Shown: piece by piece, positions 24,763 to 34,086 of the stretch
Numbering within the stretch: position 1 is the first letter of the stretch
Layout: each line of letters opens with the position of its first letter
NCBI GenBank assembly: GCA_017632825.1
Contig: JAGBQP010000005.1
Coordinates: 1-37,952, forward strand
Direction of reading: 5' to 3'
Length of the DNA stretch: 37,952 nt
From: Prevotella sp.
GTDB taxonomy: Bacteria; Bacteroidota; Bacteroidia; Bacteroidales; Bacteroidaceae
The notes under the pieces: model-generated
What the model was told of the DNA's origin: nothing
Database searches by the model: none
The model's input: the letters and a program-made list of their open reading frames with translations, nothing else
Translations under genes and position numbers: made by a program

Positions 24763-26088
24763 ATGAAACGGCGCGTAGAACAATTTATCAAGCAACACCA
24801 TCTGTTGAATCCAGATGATTTGCATTTGGTGGCTGTCAGTGGTGGTGCCGATAGCGTTGCATTACTGCTTTTAATGTTACAGTTGGACTACCGCATAGAA
24901 GCTGTTCATTGTAATTTCCAATTGCGCGGTGACGAAAGCATTCGTGACGAGCAGTTTGTGAAAAAACTCTGTAAGAACCATGATGTTCCACTTCATTTAA
25001 TTCATTTTGACACAAAGGCTTACGCTAGCATTCATCAAGTAAGCATTGAGATGGCTGCGCGTGAATTACGTTATCGTTATTTTGAACAACTCCGACAAGA
25101 TATTGGGGCGGCCGACATCTGTGTAGCTCATCACCGCGATGATGCTGTAGAGACGCTTATTATGAATCTGCTTCGTGGCACAGGTGTCCATGGACTTATA
25201 GGTATCCGTCCGTGCAATGGTCATGTCGTCAGACCTTTGTTGGATGTGGGTCGTGAAGAGATTTTAGAATTCCTAGATTCCATTGGCCAGAAATATGTTA
25301 CAGACTCATCTAATCTTGTCAATGATGTAGTCCGAAATAAAATACGTCTTGATATACTTCCACAATTGCGTAGTATAAACCCGAGATTCTCAGAAAACAT
25401 TTATCGCACAGCACGTCGTATGGCAGACGTTGAACGTGTATTTAATGTAGCGATGGAATCTGCCAAAAAACGTGTTTGTTTGCAGGGAGTCGTCTCTGCT
25501 GAAAGTGGAGGGACTATTGATTTGCTGGCTCTTCAGCAGGAGATAGCACCAGAATATGTCTTATTTGAACTGCTTTCACCTTTAGGTTTCTCGCCAGACA
25601 CTATCGAACAGATAGCTAATTGCATTCATGCTCAGTCTGGTCGTCGTTTCCTGTCTGAGAAATTCGAATTAGTGACCGATCGTCAGCAATTACTTGTTCT
25701 GCCTCGTTTACCTCAACTGCCCCAATTACGCGTTCCAGAACCAGGTGTTTATGTTTATGGAGATAAGAAGCTGCATGTCGAACTAACTAGTGAAGTCAAG
25801 GTGAGTCGTCATCAGACTATAGCAACACTTGATGCTGCTCTTGTTGTTTTCCCTTTGACGCTGCGTCCTGTTAAAGAAGGCGACCGCTTTGTCCCCTTTG
25901 GTATGACGGGCAGCAAACTTATTAGTGATTATCTTACAGACTTGAAAGTGAATCTCTTTGAGAAACGTCGCCAGCTCGTAATTACTGATAATAAAGAAAC
26001 GATTGTCTGGCTTGTTGGACACCGTACAGACAATCGCTTCAGAGTTTCGGAGAACACAACCTCCATGTTGAAAATCTCTTTAGTGTAA
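24763..26088 (+). CDS. tilS: tRNA(Ile)-lysidine synthetase TilS
   Basis: TilS converts C34 of tRNA-Ile(CAU) to lysidine so that it reads AUA. The PP-loop SGGADS is near residues 26-31, followed by CVAHHRDDAVETLIMNLLRGTG and the segment near NKIRLDILPQL. The C-terminal half carries substrate-binding domains, giving 441 aa in total. Two in-frame ATGs exist at 24757 and 24763; GGAG at 24752-24755 is only 1 nt from the first but 7 nt from the second, so the second is preferred. Its TAA directly abuts the stop of a small gene on the other strand. Confidence 0.93.
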   Translation: MKRRVEQFIKQHHLLNPDDLHLVAVSGGADSVALLLLMLQLDYRIEAVHCNFQLRGDESIRDEQFVKKLCKNHDVPLHLIHFDTKAYASIHQVSIEMAARELRYRYFEQLRQDIGAADICVAHHRDDAVETLIMNLLRGTGVHGLIGIRPCNGHVVRPLLDVGREEILEFLDSIGQKYVTDSSNLVNDVVRNKIRLDILPQLRSINPRFSENIYRTARRMADVERVFNVAMESAKKRVCLQGVVSAESGGTIDLLALQQEIAPEYVLFELLSPLGFSPDTIEQIANCIHAQSGRRFLSEKFELVTDRQQLLVLPRLPQLPQLRVPEPGVYVYGDKKLHVELTSEVKVSRHQTIATLDAALVVFPLTLRPVKEGDRFVPFGMTGSKLISDYLTDLKVNLFEKRRQLVITDNKETIVWLVGHRTDNRFRVSENTTSMLKISLV

Positions 26089-26214
26089 TTATTTCTCGCC
26101 TTGATGAATCATCGAACTTAGCTTTGGCTTAGGACGATGTTTAATCTTGAGTAACCATTTGGCTTTGCGAGCCTCGTACTCTTGTTGATGTTTTTCCAAA
26201 TAGCCGTCAGCCAT
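26089..26214 (-). CDS. 41-aa basic protein of unknown function
   Basis: On the minus strand an ATG at 26214 opens a 41-codon frame ending TAA at 26089. The product is strongly charged: MADGYLEKHQQEYEARKAKW, then KIKHRPKPK near residues 24-32. It starts 2 nt after the stop of the DUF4270 gene, and its own stop touches the tilS stop, so it fills the gap exactly. I recall short Bacteroidales proteins beginning MADxYLEK, which supports it, but I cannot name a function. A weak AAGGA lies about 13 nt upstream. Confidence 0.68.
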   Translation of the reverse strand: MADGYLEKHQQEYEARKAKWLLKIKHRPKPKLSSMIHQGEK

Positions 26215-26216
26215 AT

Positions 26217-27701
26217 TTACTTGTTGTCCTTAAAATGACCGTAGATGATTTTTAGGGAGATAGGGTCTTTGGCATTGGCACTACCACCAACCAAACGAGT
26301 ACTATTGATGCTCAAGTCATGCTCAATGCTAATAGTAATTGTATTGCTGATGTTATAGGCTGACGTTGTGGTGACCTGATCAAGATGCACTGGAATAAGT
26401 AGCATCTTGTTCCAATCCGGATGCTTTACAACCCATGAAGGGTCTTTTTTAGTTCCTTCTGCTTTAAGCTGTGACAAATGAGTTATAAGAGTCGAGAGAT
26501 TGGGGAATGAGTAAGCATTCTGACTTGATGCATAACTAGTCGTGAATGATGTTATGTTGTCAGCTAAAGACTTCTCTTTAAAGAAATTATCCACACTATC
26601 CTTACATATCAACAGTACGTTCTGTGGAATCGTCAGTGCTGTATTGTTATGCGTGTCATTGTTGATACGCTGAAAAGAAATACTAGCAGCAAGGAGAGAG
26701 TCTTTTGAACGGTTCTGCATAATCTCATCAATAGGCAAGGTTACTTCTGTAAAAAGCCCTGCCGGTGATTTCAGATATGTACAAGAGTTATCTTGGGCAA
26801 GTTCATTTAGTTTGTCTTGCTCATTAGTAATGCGGATAGTCTGCAGAACTTCTTGTGTGCCTGCCAGTGTTGCTGTGGTATTATAGACGGAATCTTCGCT
26901 GATTGCACTATAATGAATCTGAACACCGGTATATGGTACTTTCCCATGAAAACCTACACCGTCTGTAATCTCAAAAAAGAATCCTGGACATACGTTCTTT
27001 ATAAAAACATCAGAATTTTGGAAATATTCAGGATGGCGGAAATACTGTTGCAAAATGTATGTGCCATAGTTTTTATAGGTATGTCCGTTCTTGTCTGTGT
27101 AGGTTTTATTCAGTGGGATTGTAATGTGCCTGAAATAGCTGTTTTCAGATTGTTCTTTAATGCTACTAATCATATCTGCCCACGTGAACATCTTTGTATA
27201 TAGCAGACCGTTATTTCTCAAATAGCCTTTTTCGTCTGGGTTAAAGTTGGAATAGTATTCTTGTTCTTCCTCAACGGGAGTCTCAAGTTCCGTCACTTTC
27301 ATCTTCATAGCGGCCAAGGAGTCGCAGAAAGATGAAGCATCTCCTAAATAGATAACTAATTCACATGAGTCGGCTACTACTTGTCCATTTTCCTTGCTGA
27401 CAATACTATCTTCATCGGCAAGTGAGAATGTCTCAAGAATGTGATATTGTGACATGAAGTCAGTTGTAATATAGGCTCCGGTTTCGGGGTCCTTTATACG
27501 ACCAAAGTAACAGTCACTAGTACGTGCTATAACAGAATCAATGGTAATAGTACGTGTTGTAACGTTAAATGTGGCAGTTGTCACGTCAAGTTTGTCTTCC
27601 TCGCTTGTCAGTGAGGACCCGATGACTAAATCGTCGTTATTGCATGCAGAAAAAGCCATGGTAACCACGGCCAATCCTGAAAGGAGTCTATTGCGAATCA
27701 T
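26217..27701 (-). CDS. DUF4270-like lipoprotein
   Basis: The 494-aa protein has a lipoprotein signal with Cys20 (AFSAC) followed by NNDD; an acidic patch after the Cys can promote surface export in Bacteroidota. The remainder is strand-rich and matches what I recall of DUF4270, a Bacteroidota outer-membrane lipoprotein family of unknown function often encoded next to the short glycogen synthase, as here (15 nt downstream of it). Repeated Ser/Thr-rich strands and no catalytic motif suggest a binding or structural role. Confidence 0.82.
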   Translation of the reverse strand: MIRNRLLSGLAVVTMAFSACNNDDLVIGSSLTSEEDKLDVTTATFNVTTRTITIDSVIARTSDCYFGRIKDPETGAYITTDFMSQYHILETFSLADEDSIVSKENGQVVADSCELVIYLGDASSFCDSLAAMKMKVTELETPVEEEQEYYSNFNPDEKGYLRNNGLLYTKMFTWADMISSIKEQSENSYFRHITIPLNKTYTDKNGHTYKNYGTYILQQYFRHPEYFQNSDVFIKNVCPGFFFEITDGVGFHGKVPYTGVQIHYSAISEDSVYNTTATLAGTQEVLQTIRITNEQDKLNELAQDNSCTYLKSPAGLFTEVTLPIDEIMQNRSKDSLLAASISFQRINNDTHNNTALTIPQNVLLICKDSVDNFFKEKSLADNITSFTTSYASSQNAYSFPNLSTLITHLSQLKAEGTKKDPSWVVKHPDWNKMLLIPVHLDQVTTTSAYNISNTITISIEHDLSINSTRLVGGSANAKDPISLKIIYGHFKDNK

Positions 27702-27716
27702 TGTATTCTTTGAAAA

Positions 27717-28535
27717 CTAATCTTCTGTATCTGGGCAAATCTGATCATAAAATGCTTCGTAGGCATCAGCAAAATCCTCTCCGCAATAATTGAGGATAGG
27801 TATATGCTTGTCCTTAGCATATTGTAGCAAGGAAGAATTGGATTCTTTCTTTGCTTGAATGATACCGTCGCTAAAGTCGATGGCAAGTTTAGTCAGCTCA
27901 TCGAAATCAAAAATATCCTTATAGTTGGCAAGAACTTCAGCGTTGGCATCACGGAACTCTACACCCTGTTTGAAATCCTTTCCCAAGTCCTTTGTTAGGC
28001 TATTATCAAACAACGAAGTAATGACCTTCGTGTTTGCGAATGATGGTTCATCATGATAAGCGGTCTTGATGTAAAGAGGTACAACAGCACTCATCCAACC
28101 CTGACAATGAATAACGTCAGGTACCCAACGTAATTTCTTTACAGTTTCCAATACTCCACGAGCAAAGAAAATCGCACGTTCACCGTTGTCGGCATAGTCT
28201 TCTCCGTTTTCATCGGTAATCATGCGACGCTTCGTGAAATAGTCGTCATTATCTATAAAATAAACTTGTACACGCGTGTTGACAATTGATGCCACCTTAA
28301 TTATCAAAGGGTGGTCAGTGTCATTGATAATGAGGTTCATGCCCGAAAGTCGAATCACTTCATGCAACTGTCCGCGACGTTCATTGATGGTACCCCATTT
28401 GGGCATGAACGTACGAATCTCATAACCTTTCTCTTGAATTGCTTGAGGAAGAGCCTTGCCCATCAGTGACAAGTCGGTATCAGGGACGTATGGAGTAATC
28501 TCCTGATTAATGAACAGAATTTTCTTCTTAGCCAT
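27717..28535 (-). CDS. Short glycogen/starch synthase (GT5 catalytic N-domain only)
   Basis: The 272-aa protein matches the N-terminal Rossmann domain of glycogen synthases: KILFINQEITPYVPD at the start, FMPKWGTINERR, DDYFTKRRM and PDVIHCQGWMSAV. The usual KTGGL motif of GT5 enzymes appears as DLSLMGKALPQ, and the whole C-terminal nucleotide-sugar-binding half of a normal 480-aa enzyme is absent. There is no frameshift or downstream remnant, so this is a native short form, which I recall as common in Bacteroidota. Whether it transfers glucose alone is unclear. First gene of a three-gene operon with the DUF4270 and 41-aa genes. Confidence 0.82.
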   Translation of the reverse strand: MAKKKILFINQEITPYVPDTDLSLMGKALPQAIQEKGYEIRTFMPKWGTINERRGQLHEVIRLSGMNLIINDTDHPLIIKVASIVNTRVQVYFIDNDDYFTKRRMITDENGEDYADNGERAIFFARGVLETVKKLRWVPDVIHCQGWMSAVVPLYIKTAYHDEPSFANTKVITSLFDNSLTKDLGKDFKQGVEFRDANAEVLANYKDIFDFDELTKLAIDFSDGIIQAKKESNSSLLQYAKDKHIPILNYCGEDFADAYEAFYDQICPDTED

Positions 28536-28556
28536 CTTTTATGAATTAATTCTCTG

Positions 28557-28564
28557 CAAAGGTA
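28557..28564 (-). promoter_or_regulatory. Probable -7 box (TACCTTTG) for the glycogen synthase operon
   Basis: On the minus strand TACCTTTG lies 21 bp upstream of the ATG at 28535. The -33 region is AT-rich without an exact TTTG. Confidence 0.55.
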
Positions 28565-28659
28565 CGATAAAAAGTCAAGAATAAAGAATCATGAATGAAT
28601 AATTTGACGATAAAAGTGCATTTTTTAGGCTTTTTTTTCCATATTTCGCAAAAATGTTG

Positions 28660-28667
28660 TTCCTTTG
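28660..28667 (+). promoter_or_regulatory. Possible -7 box (TTCCTTTG) for the GH2 gene
   Basis: TTCCTTTG differs from TAnnTTTG by one base and lies 21 bp before the ATG. A T-rich stretch (TTTC at 28636-28639) sits 20 bp upstream. Confidence 0.4.
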
Positions 28668-28688
28668 CAGTACAAAAACGACTAAATA

Positions 28689-31094
28689 ATGAAAAAGAAC
28701 TATCCACTATTACTATTTTTACTGCTTTTTACTTCTGTTGCTACAACATGGGCAGTCAGCCGTCATAGTATTGACTTGAATTTCGGATGGCGTTTTCACT
28801 TGGGAAATGTTGATGGAGCCGAATTGCCTACTCTTAATGACCAATCGTGGCGAGTAATTGATTTACCGCATGATTTCCAGATTGAACAACCATGGGAGGC
28901 TCCTGTTGTTGGTGAGGAAGTAGACATTAACGATCCGGCAGCCAATATAGTGAGTCGTCTTTCGAGTCGTGGTTTCAAAGAAATGGGAACGGGCTGGTAT
29001 CGATTACATTTTACACCTGCCGATTCTTTGCGAGGCCACAGACTTCTTCTTGATTTTGGCGGTATTATGTATGTGGGTGATGTCTATTTGAATGGAGAGC
29101 GTATAGGTGGTACGGATTATGGCTATTTGGGGTTCCAGATAGATGTTACTGATAAGCTGCGCTTTGGAAAGGATAATGTGATAGCCGTGATGGCTGATAC
29201 CCGTGAGCCGCTTAACTCTCGTTGGTATACTGGTGGCGGTCTTTTCCGTATGGTTAAATTGGTGGTGACGGACCGTAATATCTATGCAGAACGTCATCCA
29301 CTATATATCACTACTCGTGAGAATCGTTTCGTAACCGTTGGTGTCGAGTTTACCAACCGTACTCGAACCAAGGATGTGGATGTGAGGCTTCAGGTGTTTT
29401 CACCGGCTGGTAAGTTGGTCACTGAGACAACAGCTAAGGCAACACGTATTACAGCTTCTCGTACGCAAGAGTATCAATTGCCAGAATTAGAGATTCCCTC
29501 TCCTCAGCTATGGGATACGGAGCATCCTAATCTATATACAGCGGTTGTGAGCTTACTTCGTGCTGATGGTACAGTTGCTGACGAGGTAAGTTCTAAATTT
29601 GGAATCCGTACCATCGAGATGGCTCCTGGCTACGGTTTGAAACTCAACGGAAAGAAGGTGTTGCTGAAGGGCATTGCAAACCATCATTCATTAGGAGCAC
29701 TTGGTTCTGCAGCCTATCCTAGGGCCATTGAGAAGCGTCTGAAGTTGCTGAAGCAATTTGGCGTTAATCATATACGTACATCGCATAACCCTTATAGCCA
29801 GGAATTCATAGAGCTTTGTGATCAATATGGTATTCTTGTGGTCGATGAGCTCTATGACAAGTGGACAAGTCAACATACAGGTGGACGCATTCCTTTTGAG
29901 AATCATTGGCAGTCAGATATACCTGAGTGGATAAAGCGTGACCGAAATTCTCCATCAGTGATATTGTGGAGTCTCGGCAATGAGTTACAGCAGGATCCCA
30001 ATCAGCCATTCAACGATTTTGGTGTGACAATGTATCGACTGATGCATACACTTGTTGAACGTTTTGATTCCACGCGAAAAGTGACGGTAGCCATGCATCC
30101 CCGCTATCGTAATTGGGAGACCGATTCATTACCCTGCGATTTGGCGATGATTACAGATATACAGGCCTACAATTATCGTTATATGTATTTCCCTGGTGAT
30201 GGCCGCCGATTCCCCTGGATGACATTCTATCAAAGTGAAGCGTCAGTTGCCGCTATGGGACAGAACTACTTTGAAATGGATCTTAATAAGGTTATGGGTC
30301 TTGCTTACTGGGGAGCCATTGATTATCTTGGTGAAAGTCAGGGATGGCCAGCCAAAGGTTGGACCCAGGGCGTGTTCGATATCTCCTTGCACCCCAAACC
30401 TAAAGCATATTATTTGAAAAGTTTCTTCTGCCCCGACGAACCATTAGTCCACATTGGGATTATTGACAGACGTGGAAGCCAGCCTTGGAATGGCATTCAA
30501 ACGGGTAACGACAGTATGAGTGACCATTGGAATAGGTTAGAAGGTCAGAAGCTTTCGCTTATTACCTTTACGAATGGAGAAGAAGTGGAACTTATTCAGA
30601 ATGGAAAAAGTCTTGGTAAGAAGCAAAATGACATTAAAGACCCTCAAAACCGGAATCAAATAAGATGGAGCAACATCACATTCATACCTGGCTATCTCGA
30701 AGCCGTTGCACGTATAGGCGGTAAGGTAGTGGCGCGTCATCGAATTGAGACGGCAGGATCACCCAAAGGTCTTGTAGCTAAAGCCGATAATAATGCATGG
30801 AAGGCCGACGGCATGGATTTGCAACATGTTGAAATAAGTCTTGTTGACGCAAAAGGACGCTGTCTCCAGAAAGCTGTTGACGAATTAAAGTTCGATGTAG
30901 AGGGTGATGCACGCATTGTGGGCGTTATCAATGGCGATATTCGCTCCGAAGAGTTGTCTGTGGGTAATCATCGTCGTCTGTTTAATGGCACGTGTACAGT
31001 TATTCTTCGCGCCGGACGCACTCCAAGTAAGGTGGTGCTGAATGTTACATCAGAGAAACTGAAACCGATTAAAGTAAAACTGCAGACCTTGTAA
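28689..31094 (+). CDS. Glycoside hydrolase family 2, beta-galactosidase-like, secreted
   Basis: The 801-aa protein has a signal peptide (about residues 1-22) and then the GH2 order: sugar-binding jelly roll (FGWRFHLG, GTGWYRLHF), Ig-like domain (near 200-310), and TIM barrel from about 315 with RTSHNPYS. The predicted acid/base Glu432 is in WSLGNELQ and the predicted nucleophile Glu517 in TFYQSEAS. A DUF4982-like and a further Ig-like domain form the C-terminus. Retaining hydrolysis of a beta-linked hexose is likely; the exact sugar is not decidable. It is flanked by no transport genes. A terminator hairpin overlaps its stop codon. Confidence 0.9.
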   Translation: MKKNYPLLLFLLLFTSVATTWAVSRHSIDLNFGWRFHLGNVDGAELPTLNDQSWRVIDLPHDFQIEQPWEAPVVGEEVDINDPAANIVSRLSSRGFKEMGTGWYRLHFTPADSLRGHRLLLDFGGIMYVGDVYLNGERIGGTDYGYLGFQIDVTDKLRFGKDNVIAVMADTREPLNSRWYTGGGLFRMVKLVVTDRNIYAERHPLYITTRENRFVTVGVEFTNRTRTKDVDVRLQVFSPAGKLVTETTAKATRITASRTQEYQLPELEIPSPQLWDTEHPNLYTAVVSLLRADGTVADEVSSKFGIRTIEMAPGYGLKLNGKKVLLKGIANHHSLGALGSAAYPRAIEKRLKLLKQFGVNHIRTSHNPYSQEFIELCDQYGILVVDELYDKWTSQHTGGRIPFENHWQSDIPEWIKRDRNSPSVILWSLGNELQQDPNQPFNDFGVTMYRLMHTLVERFDSTRKVTVAMHPRYRNWETDSLPCDLAMITDIQAYNYRYMYFPGDGRRFPWMTFYQSEASVAAMGQNYFEMDLNKVMGLAYWGAIDYLGESQGWPAKGWTQGVFDISLHPKPKAYYLKSFFCPDEPLVHIGIIDRRGSQPWNGIQTGNDSMSDHWNRLEGQKLSLITFTNGEEVELIQNGKSLGKKQNDIKDPQNRNQIRWSNITFIPGYLEAVARIGGKVVARHRIETAGSPKGLVAKADNNAWKADGMDLQHVEISLVDAKGRCLQKAVDELKFDVEGDARIVGVINGDIRSEELSVGNHRRLFNGTCTVILRAGRTPSKVVLNVTSEKLKPIKVKLQTL

Positions 31095-31110
31095 GGCCTG
31101 CAGTTTTATT
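31076..31110. terminator. Bidirectional terminator overlapping the GH2 stop codon
   Basis: AAAACTGCAG (31076-31085) pairs with CTGCAGTTTT (31098-31107). An inner CCTT/AAGG stem contains the TAA stop, with one A-C mismatch. Runs of T follow on both strands, fitting termination of the GH2 gene (+) and of the response-regulator operon (-, stop at 31118). Confidence 0.8.
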
Positions 31111-31117
31111 TAGCACT

Positions 31118-31828
31118 TTATACCAGCGTGTGATTGTCAAGATAAGCTTGTACCTGTTCTTTGTAATTGTCTGAGATGGGAATAAATAAGTCACCAAAGA
31201 CAATTCTAAAACGATCGATAGTTGTTATCTCTGGCATGTGAACAATCCATGAACGATGCACGCGTAAGAATTCTGGCTGAGGAAGATTTTCTTCCAGTTT
31301 TTTCATGCTCATCAATGACATTATTTTCTCTCCAGAACGCAGATAAATACGAACATAGTCTTTCAGACCTTCAATAAAGATAATGTCGTCTAAACTGACA
31401 CGAATCAGTTTGTAGTCGCTCTTTACAAACATAAAGCGATCTTCTTTGTGCAGGTTCTGTTTATTTTGTGACGAGAACCATTCCAGAGCTTTGTCAGTTG
31501 ACATCAGAAAATCCTGATAGGAAATAGGCTTGAGCAAATAGTCGAGTGCATTAACCTTATAACCTTCTATAGCATACTGATTAAAGGCCGTTGTAAAAAT
31601 GATTCTTGTGTCTTTTGGGAGAATCTTTGCAAACTCGACCCCGCTGAGTTCGGGCATCTGAATGTCAAGAAACAACAGTTGAACAGGATTGTCACGCAAA
31701 TCTCTCATTGCAGTAATAGCGCTATTATAAGTGCCTTTTAGCATGAGATATGGAGTTTTCTTAACATAGCTTTCGAGCAGGCTGGCTGCCAAAGGCTCGT
31801 CGTCAATAATTGAACATGTGATTGTCAT
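31118..31828 (-). CDS. LytTR-family response regulator
   Basis: The 236-aa protein has a receiver domain with acidic pocket D9/D10, phosphoacceptor D55 (FLDIQMPE) and the conserved Lys in LLKPI, then a LytTR DNA-binding domain over about residues 130-236 (VRIYLRSGEKIM, FLRVHRSWIV). It is cognate to the histidine kinase just upstream, whose stop overlaps its start as ATGA (31825-31828). As the last gene of the efflux operon it probably regulates that operon, which is an inference from linkage. Confidence 0.93.
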   Translation of the reverse strand: MTITCSIIDDEPLAASLLESYVKKTPYLMLKGTYNSAITAMRDLRDNPVQLLFLDIQMPELSGVEFAKILPKDTRIIFTTAFNQYAIEGYKVNALDYLLKPISYQDFLMSTDKALEWFSSQNKQNLHKEDRFMFVKSDYKLIRVSLDDIIFIEGLKDYVRIYLRSGEKIMSLMSMKKLEENLPQPEFLRVHRSWIVHMPEITTIDRFRIVFGDLFIPISDNYKEQVQAYLDNHTLV

Positions 31829-32850
31829 AATTGTATTGTTATTGTAGATTGATATTCTTTGTTGTCATCACTTATTGTCTTTATCCATTGATAACGTCCA
31901 GGATAGGCTAAATCAAGTCGTCGTTGAACCTGCTTAAGACCAATACCGTGTCCGCTATGATCCTCCGATGTTTTCGGATGATTTGAGTTGACAAGTTTGA
32001 AGACTATCTGTTGATAAGTAGCATTTAATGTAATATGTATATAACTTGGTCCTGTTGGGCATATACCATGCTTGAAAGCATTCTCAATAAGTGAGATGAA
32101 CAGAAGTGGTGCTATCTTAATGTCAGGTGATTCGTATTTCACGTCGAATCTGACATCGACCGTATTGGTCAAACGTATTTTCATTAAGTTTACATAGTTA
32201 TCGAGAAACTGTACCTCTTCGCGAATAGAGACATTAGTTTCCTGATTGTCGTATAGCATGTGACGTAACAACCTGCTGAGTTGCATAATAGCTTCTTGAG
32301 CACGTACCGAGTCAAACGCTGTTAGTGCATAAATGTTGTTGAGCGTGTTTAGCAGGAAATGTGGATTTATCTGTGAACGCAGATTGTACAATTCTGCCTT
32401 GGCTCGTGCGGCTTCAGACTCTTTTAGCTTCTGGTCTGCAGTGACCCATCGGCGTGCCAATGCCAAAGATGTTGCACCTACAGCAAATACAGCAAAATTC
32501 AGTGTGTCCAGAATGATATATGAGATTGTTGCGAGTGTTTCTGTGCTGGGTTGATATGTAGGCACATAAAGTGTGTTGATATAATCCATCCAGTAGTGAA
32601 TGAATATACCAAGTGTGGAAAGCAGTACAATATTGATTAGAAAATCATATCTGTGTTTTCCGGAAACGAAGAATTTGGGTGCCAGCACCAAATAATTGAG
32701 ATAGAAGACCAACATCACTATCAGTGGCTGCACACAAGCCAGCAGATAGTGAATGACGCTGAAAGACGTTCCTCGCCAGAAGGTGAGTGGCCACAAGAAC
32801 AAGAATGCCCAGAAGGTAAGGTGGCACATGCCAGCTAAATGTTTATTCAT
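31825..32850 (-). CDS. LytS/YehU-type sensor histidine kinase
   Basis: The 341-aa protein has four predicted membrane helices (about residues 11-30, 34-56, 70-88, 107-131) with almost no extracellular sensor domain. A short coiled coil follows, then the His_kinase core with phosphoacceptor H164 in QINPHFLLNTLNNIY, N-box LIENAFKHG and G-box HGIGLKQVQRRL. The compact membrane sensor suggests detection of a signal within or near the membrane. It overlaps the permease gene by 8 nt and the regulator gene by 4 nt. Confidence 0.93.
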   Translation of the reverse strand: MNKHLAGMCHLTFWAFLFLWPLTFWRGTSFSVIHYLLACVQPLIVMLVFYLNYLVLAPKFFVSGKHRYDFLINIVLLSTLGIFIHYWMDYINTLYVPTYQPSTETLATISYIILDTLNFAVFAVGATSLALARRWVTADQKLKESEAARAKAELYNLRSQINPHFLLNTLNNIYALTAFDSVRAQEAIMQLSRLLRHMLYDNQETNVSIREEVQFLDNYVNLMKIRLTNTVDVRFDVKYESPDIKIAPLLFISLIENAFKHGICPTGPSYIHITLNATYQQIVFKLVNSNHPKTSEDHSGHGIGLKQVQRRLDLAYPGRYQWIKTISDDNKEYQSTITIQL

Positions 32851-34060
32851 GTCGAATTGCTTCTATAGGATCCATGTTTGCGGCTTTCTGTGCTGGAATG
32901 TAGCCAAAAAGAACGCCGATGAACACACACACCAGGAATGAGACGTAGATGCTCCATAAAGGCACACTGCTGGGCATTCCAAATGCAGGTACAATGAAGT
33001 CACTGGCCGAGCAACCCACAAGAATACCTAACAGTCCACCAGTCAGCGATATGAGTACAGATTCAATCAGAAACTGTAACGATATGACAGGCCCAGTGGC
33101 GCCGACCGCCATTCGCAGGCCTATTTCCTTGGTTCGTTCTGTTACGGATACCAACATGATGTTCATGATGCCGATACCAGCAACAAGCAGTGAGAATGCA
33201 GCAGCTACAACGAGAATGATGGTTACTGTGTCCATCGTCGATGACATGGTTTGCATCATCTCTGCCTGCGAGCGGATTGTAAAGTCGTCAACCGCCTCGC
33301 CCTTTAGTTTGTGATTGTCACGAAGCATCTGTGTCAGCTCTTCAATAGCGGCGTCACTTAGTTCTTCTGTGATAGCAGAGCATATAATAGACGAAAACCA
33401 CGTTTGAGCAGCTATACGTTTCATGACCGTTGTGTAGGGAGCAATAATCACGTTGTCCTGGTCCATACCCCAGTTGTTATAGCCCTTCGATTTTAACACG
33501 CCAATAACACGCATGGGGATGCTCTTGAAACGAATGGTTTTTCCAATGGGGTCAGTCGTGCCGAATAGTTCCTTGACAACTGTTGCACCTATCAGACACA
33601 CTTTCGATGCCTTTTTGATATCTTCCTCAGTGTAGCATTCACCCTCGTCAATAGTCCACTGTCGTATGTCGATATATTCAATAGACTCACCGTACATAGA
33701 TGATGTCGTATTGTTGTTTCCATAGATAGCCTGACCACTGGCAGTGACTTCTGGCGACACTTTCGTGACAAATTTCTTTTCGCGTATAATGCGTTCATAG
33801 TCTGCCATCTTCAGTGTCTGCATAGCTGACGGGTCTTGGCGGACACCGCCGCGCATGTCTGCCCCCGGACGAATAGTCAGCAGATTCGTACCCATCGTTG
33901 ACAGTTCCTTACGGATACTCTCCTTGGAACCCTGACCGATGGCCATCATAATGATGACAGCTGCTACGCCGATGATGATACCCAGCATCGATAGAAAGGA
34001 GCGCATCTTATTATTCGCGACAGCTTTTATGCTTACTTTGAATAGATTCAGTATGTTCAT
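32843..34060 (-). CDS. MacB-like ABC transporter permease
   Basis: The 405-aa protein has one N-terminal membrane helix (SMLGIIIGVAAVIIMMAIGQG), a large periplasmic MacB_PCD domain, then three helices in an FtsX domain with the conserved TERTKEIGLRMAVGA segment. This is the permease half of a MacB-type transporter, encoded separately from its ATPase. Such pumps couple ATP hydrolysis to export through TolC rather than moving substrate across the inner membrane. It lies 26 nt after the ATPase gene. Confidence 0.93.
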   Translation of the reverse strand: MNILNLFKVSIKAVANNKMRSFLSMLGIIIGVAAVIIMMAIGQGSKESIRKELSTMGTNLLTIRPGADMRGGVRQDPSAMQTLKMADYERIIREKKFVTKVSPEVTASGQAIYGNNNTTSSMYGESIEYIDIRQWTIDEGECYTEEDIKKASKVCLIGATVVKELFGTTDPIGKTIRFKSIPMRVIGVLKSKGYNNWGMDQDNVIIAPYTTVMKRIAAQTWFSSIICSAITEELSDAAIEELTQMLRDNHKLKGEAVDDFTIRSQAEMMQTMSSTMDTVTIILVVAAAFSLLVAGIGIMNIMLVSVTERTKEIGLRMAVGATGPVISLQFLIESVLISLTGGLLGILVGCSASDFIVPAFGMPSSVPLWSIYVSFLVCVFIGVLFGYIPAQKAANMDPIEAIRHE

Positions 34061-34086
34061 GACGTTATAACGTTATTGCGTCGATG

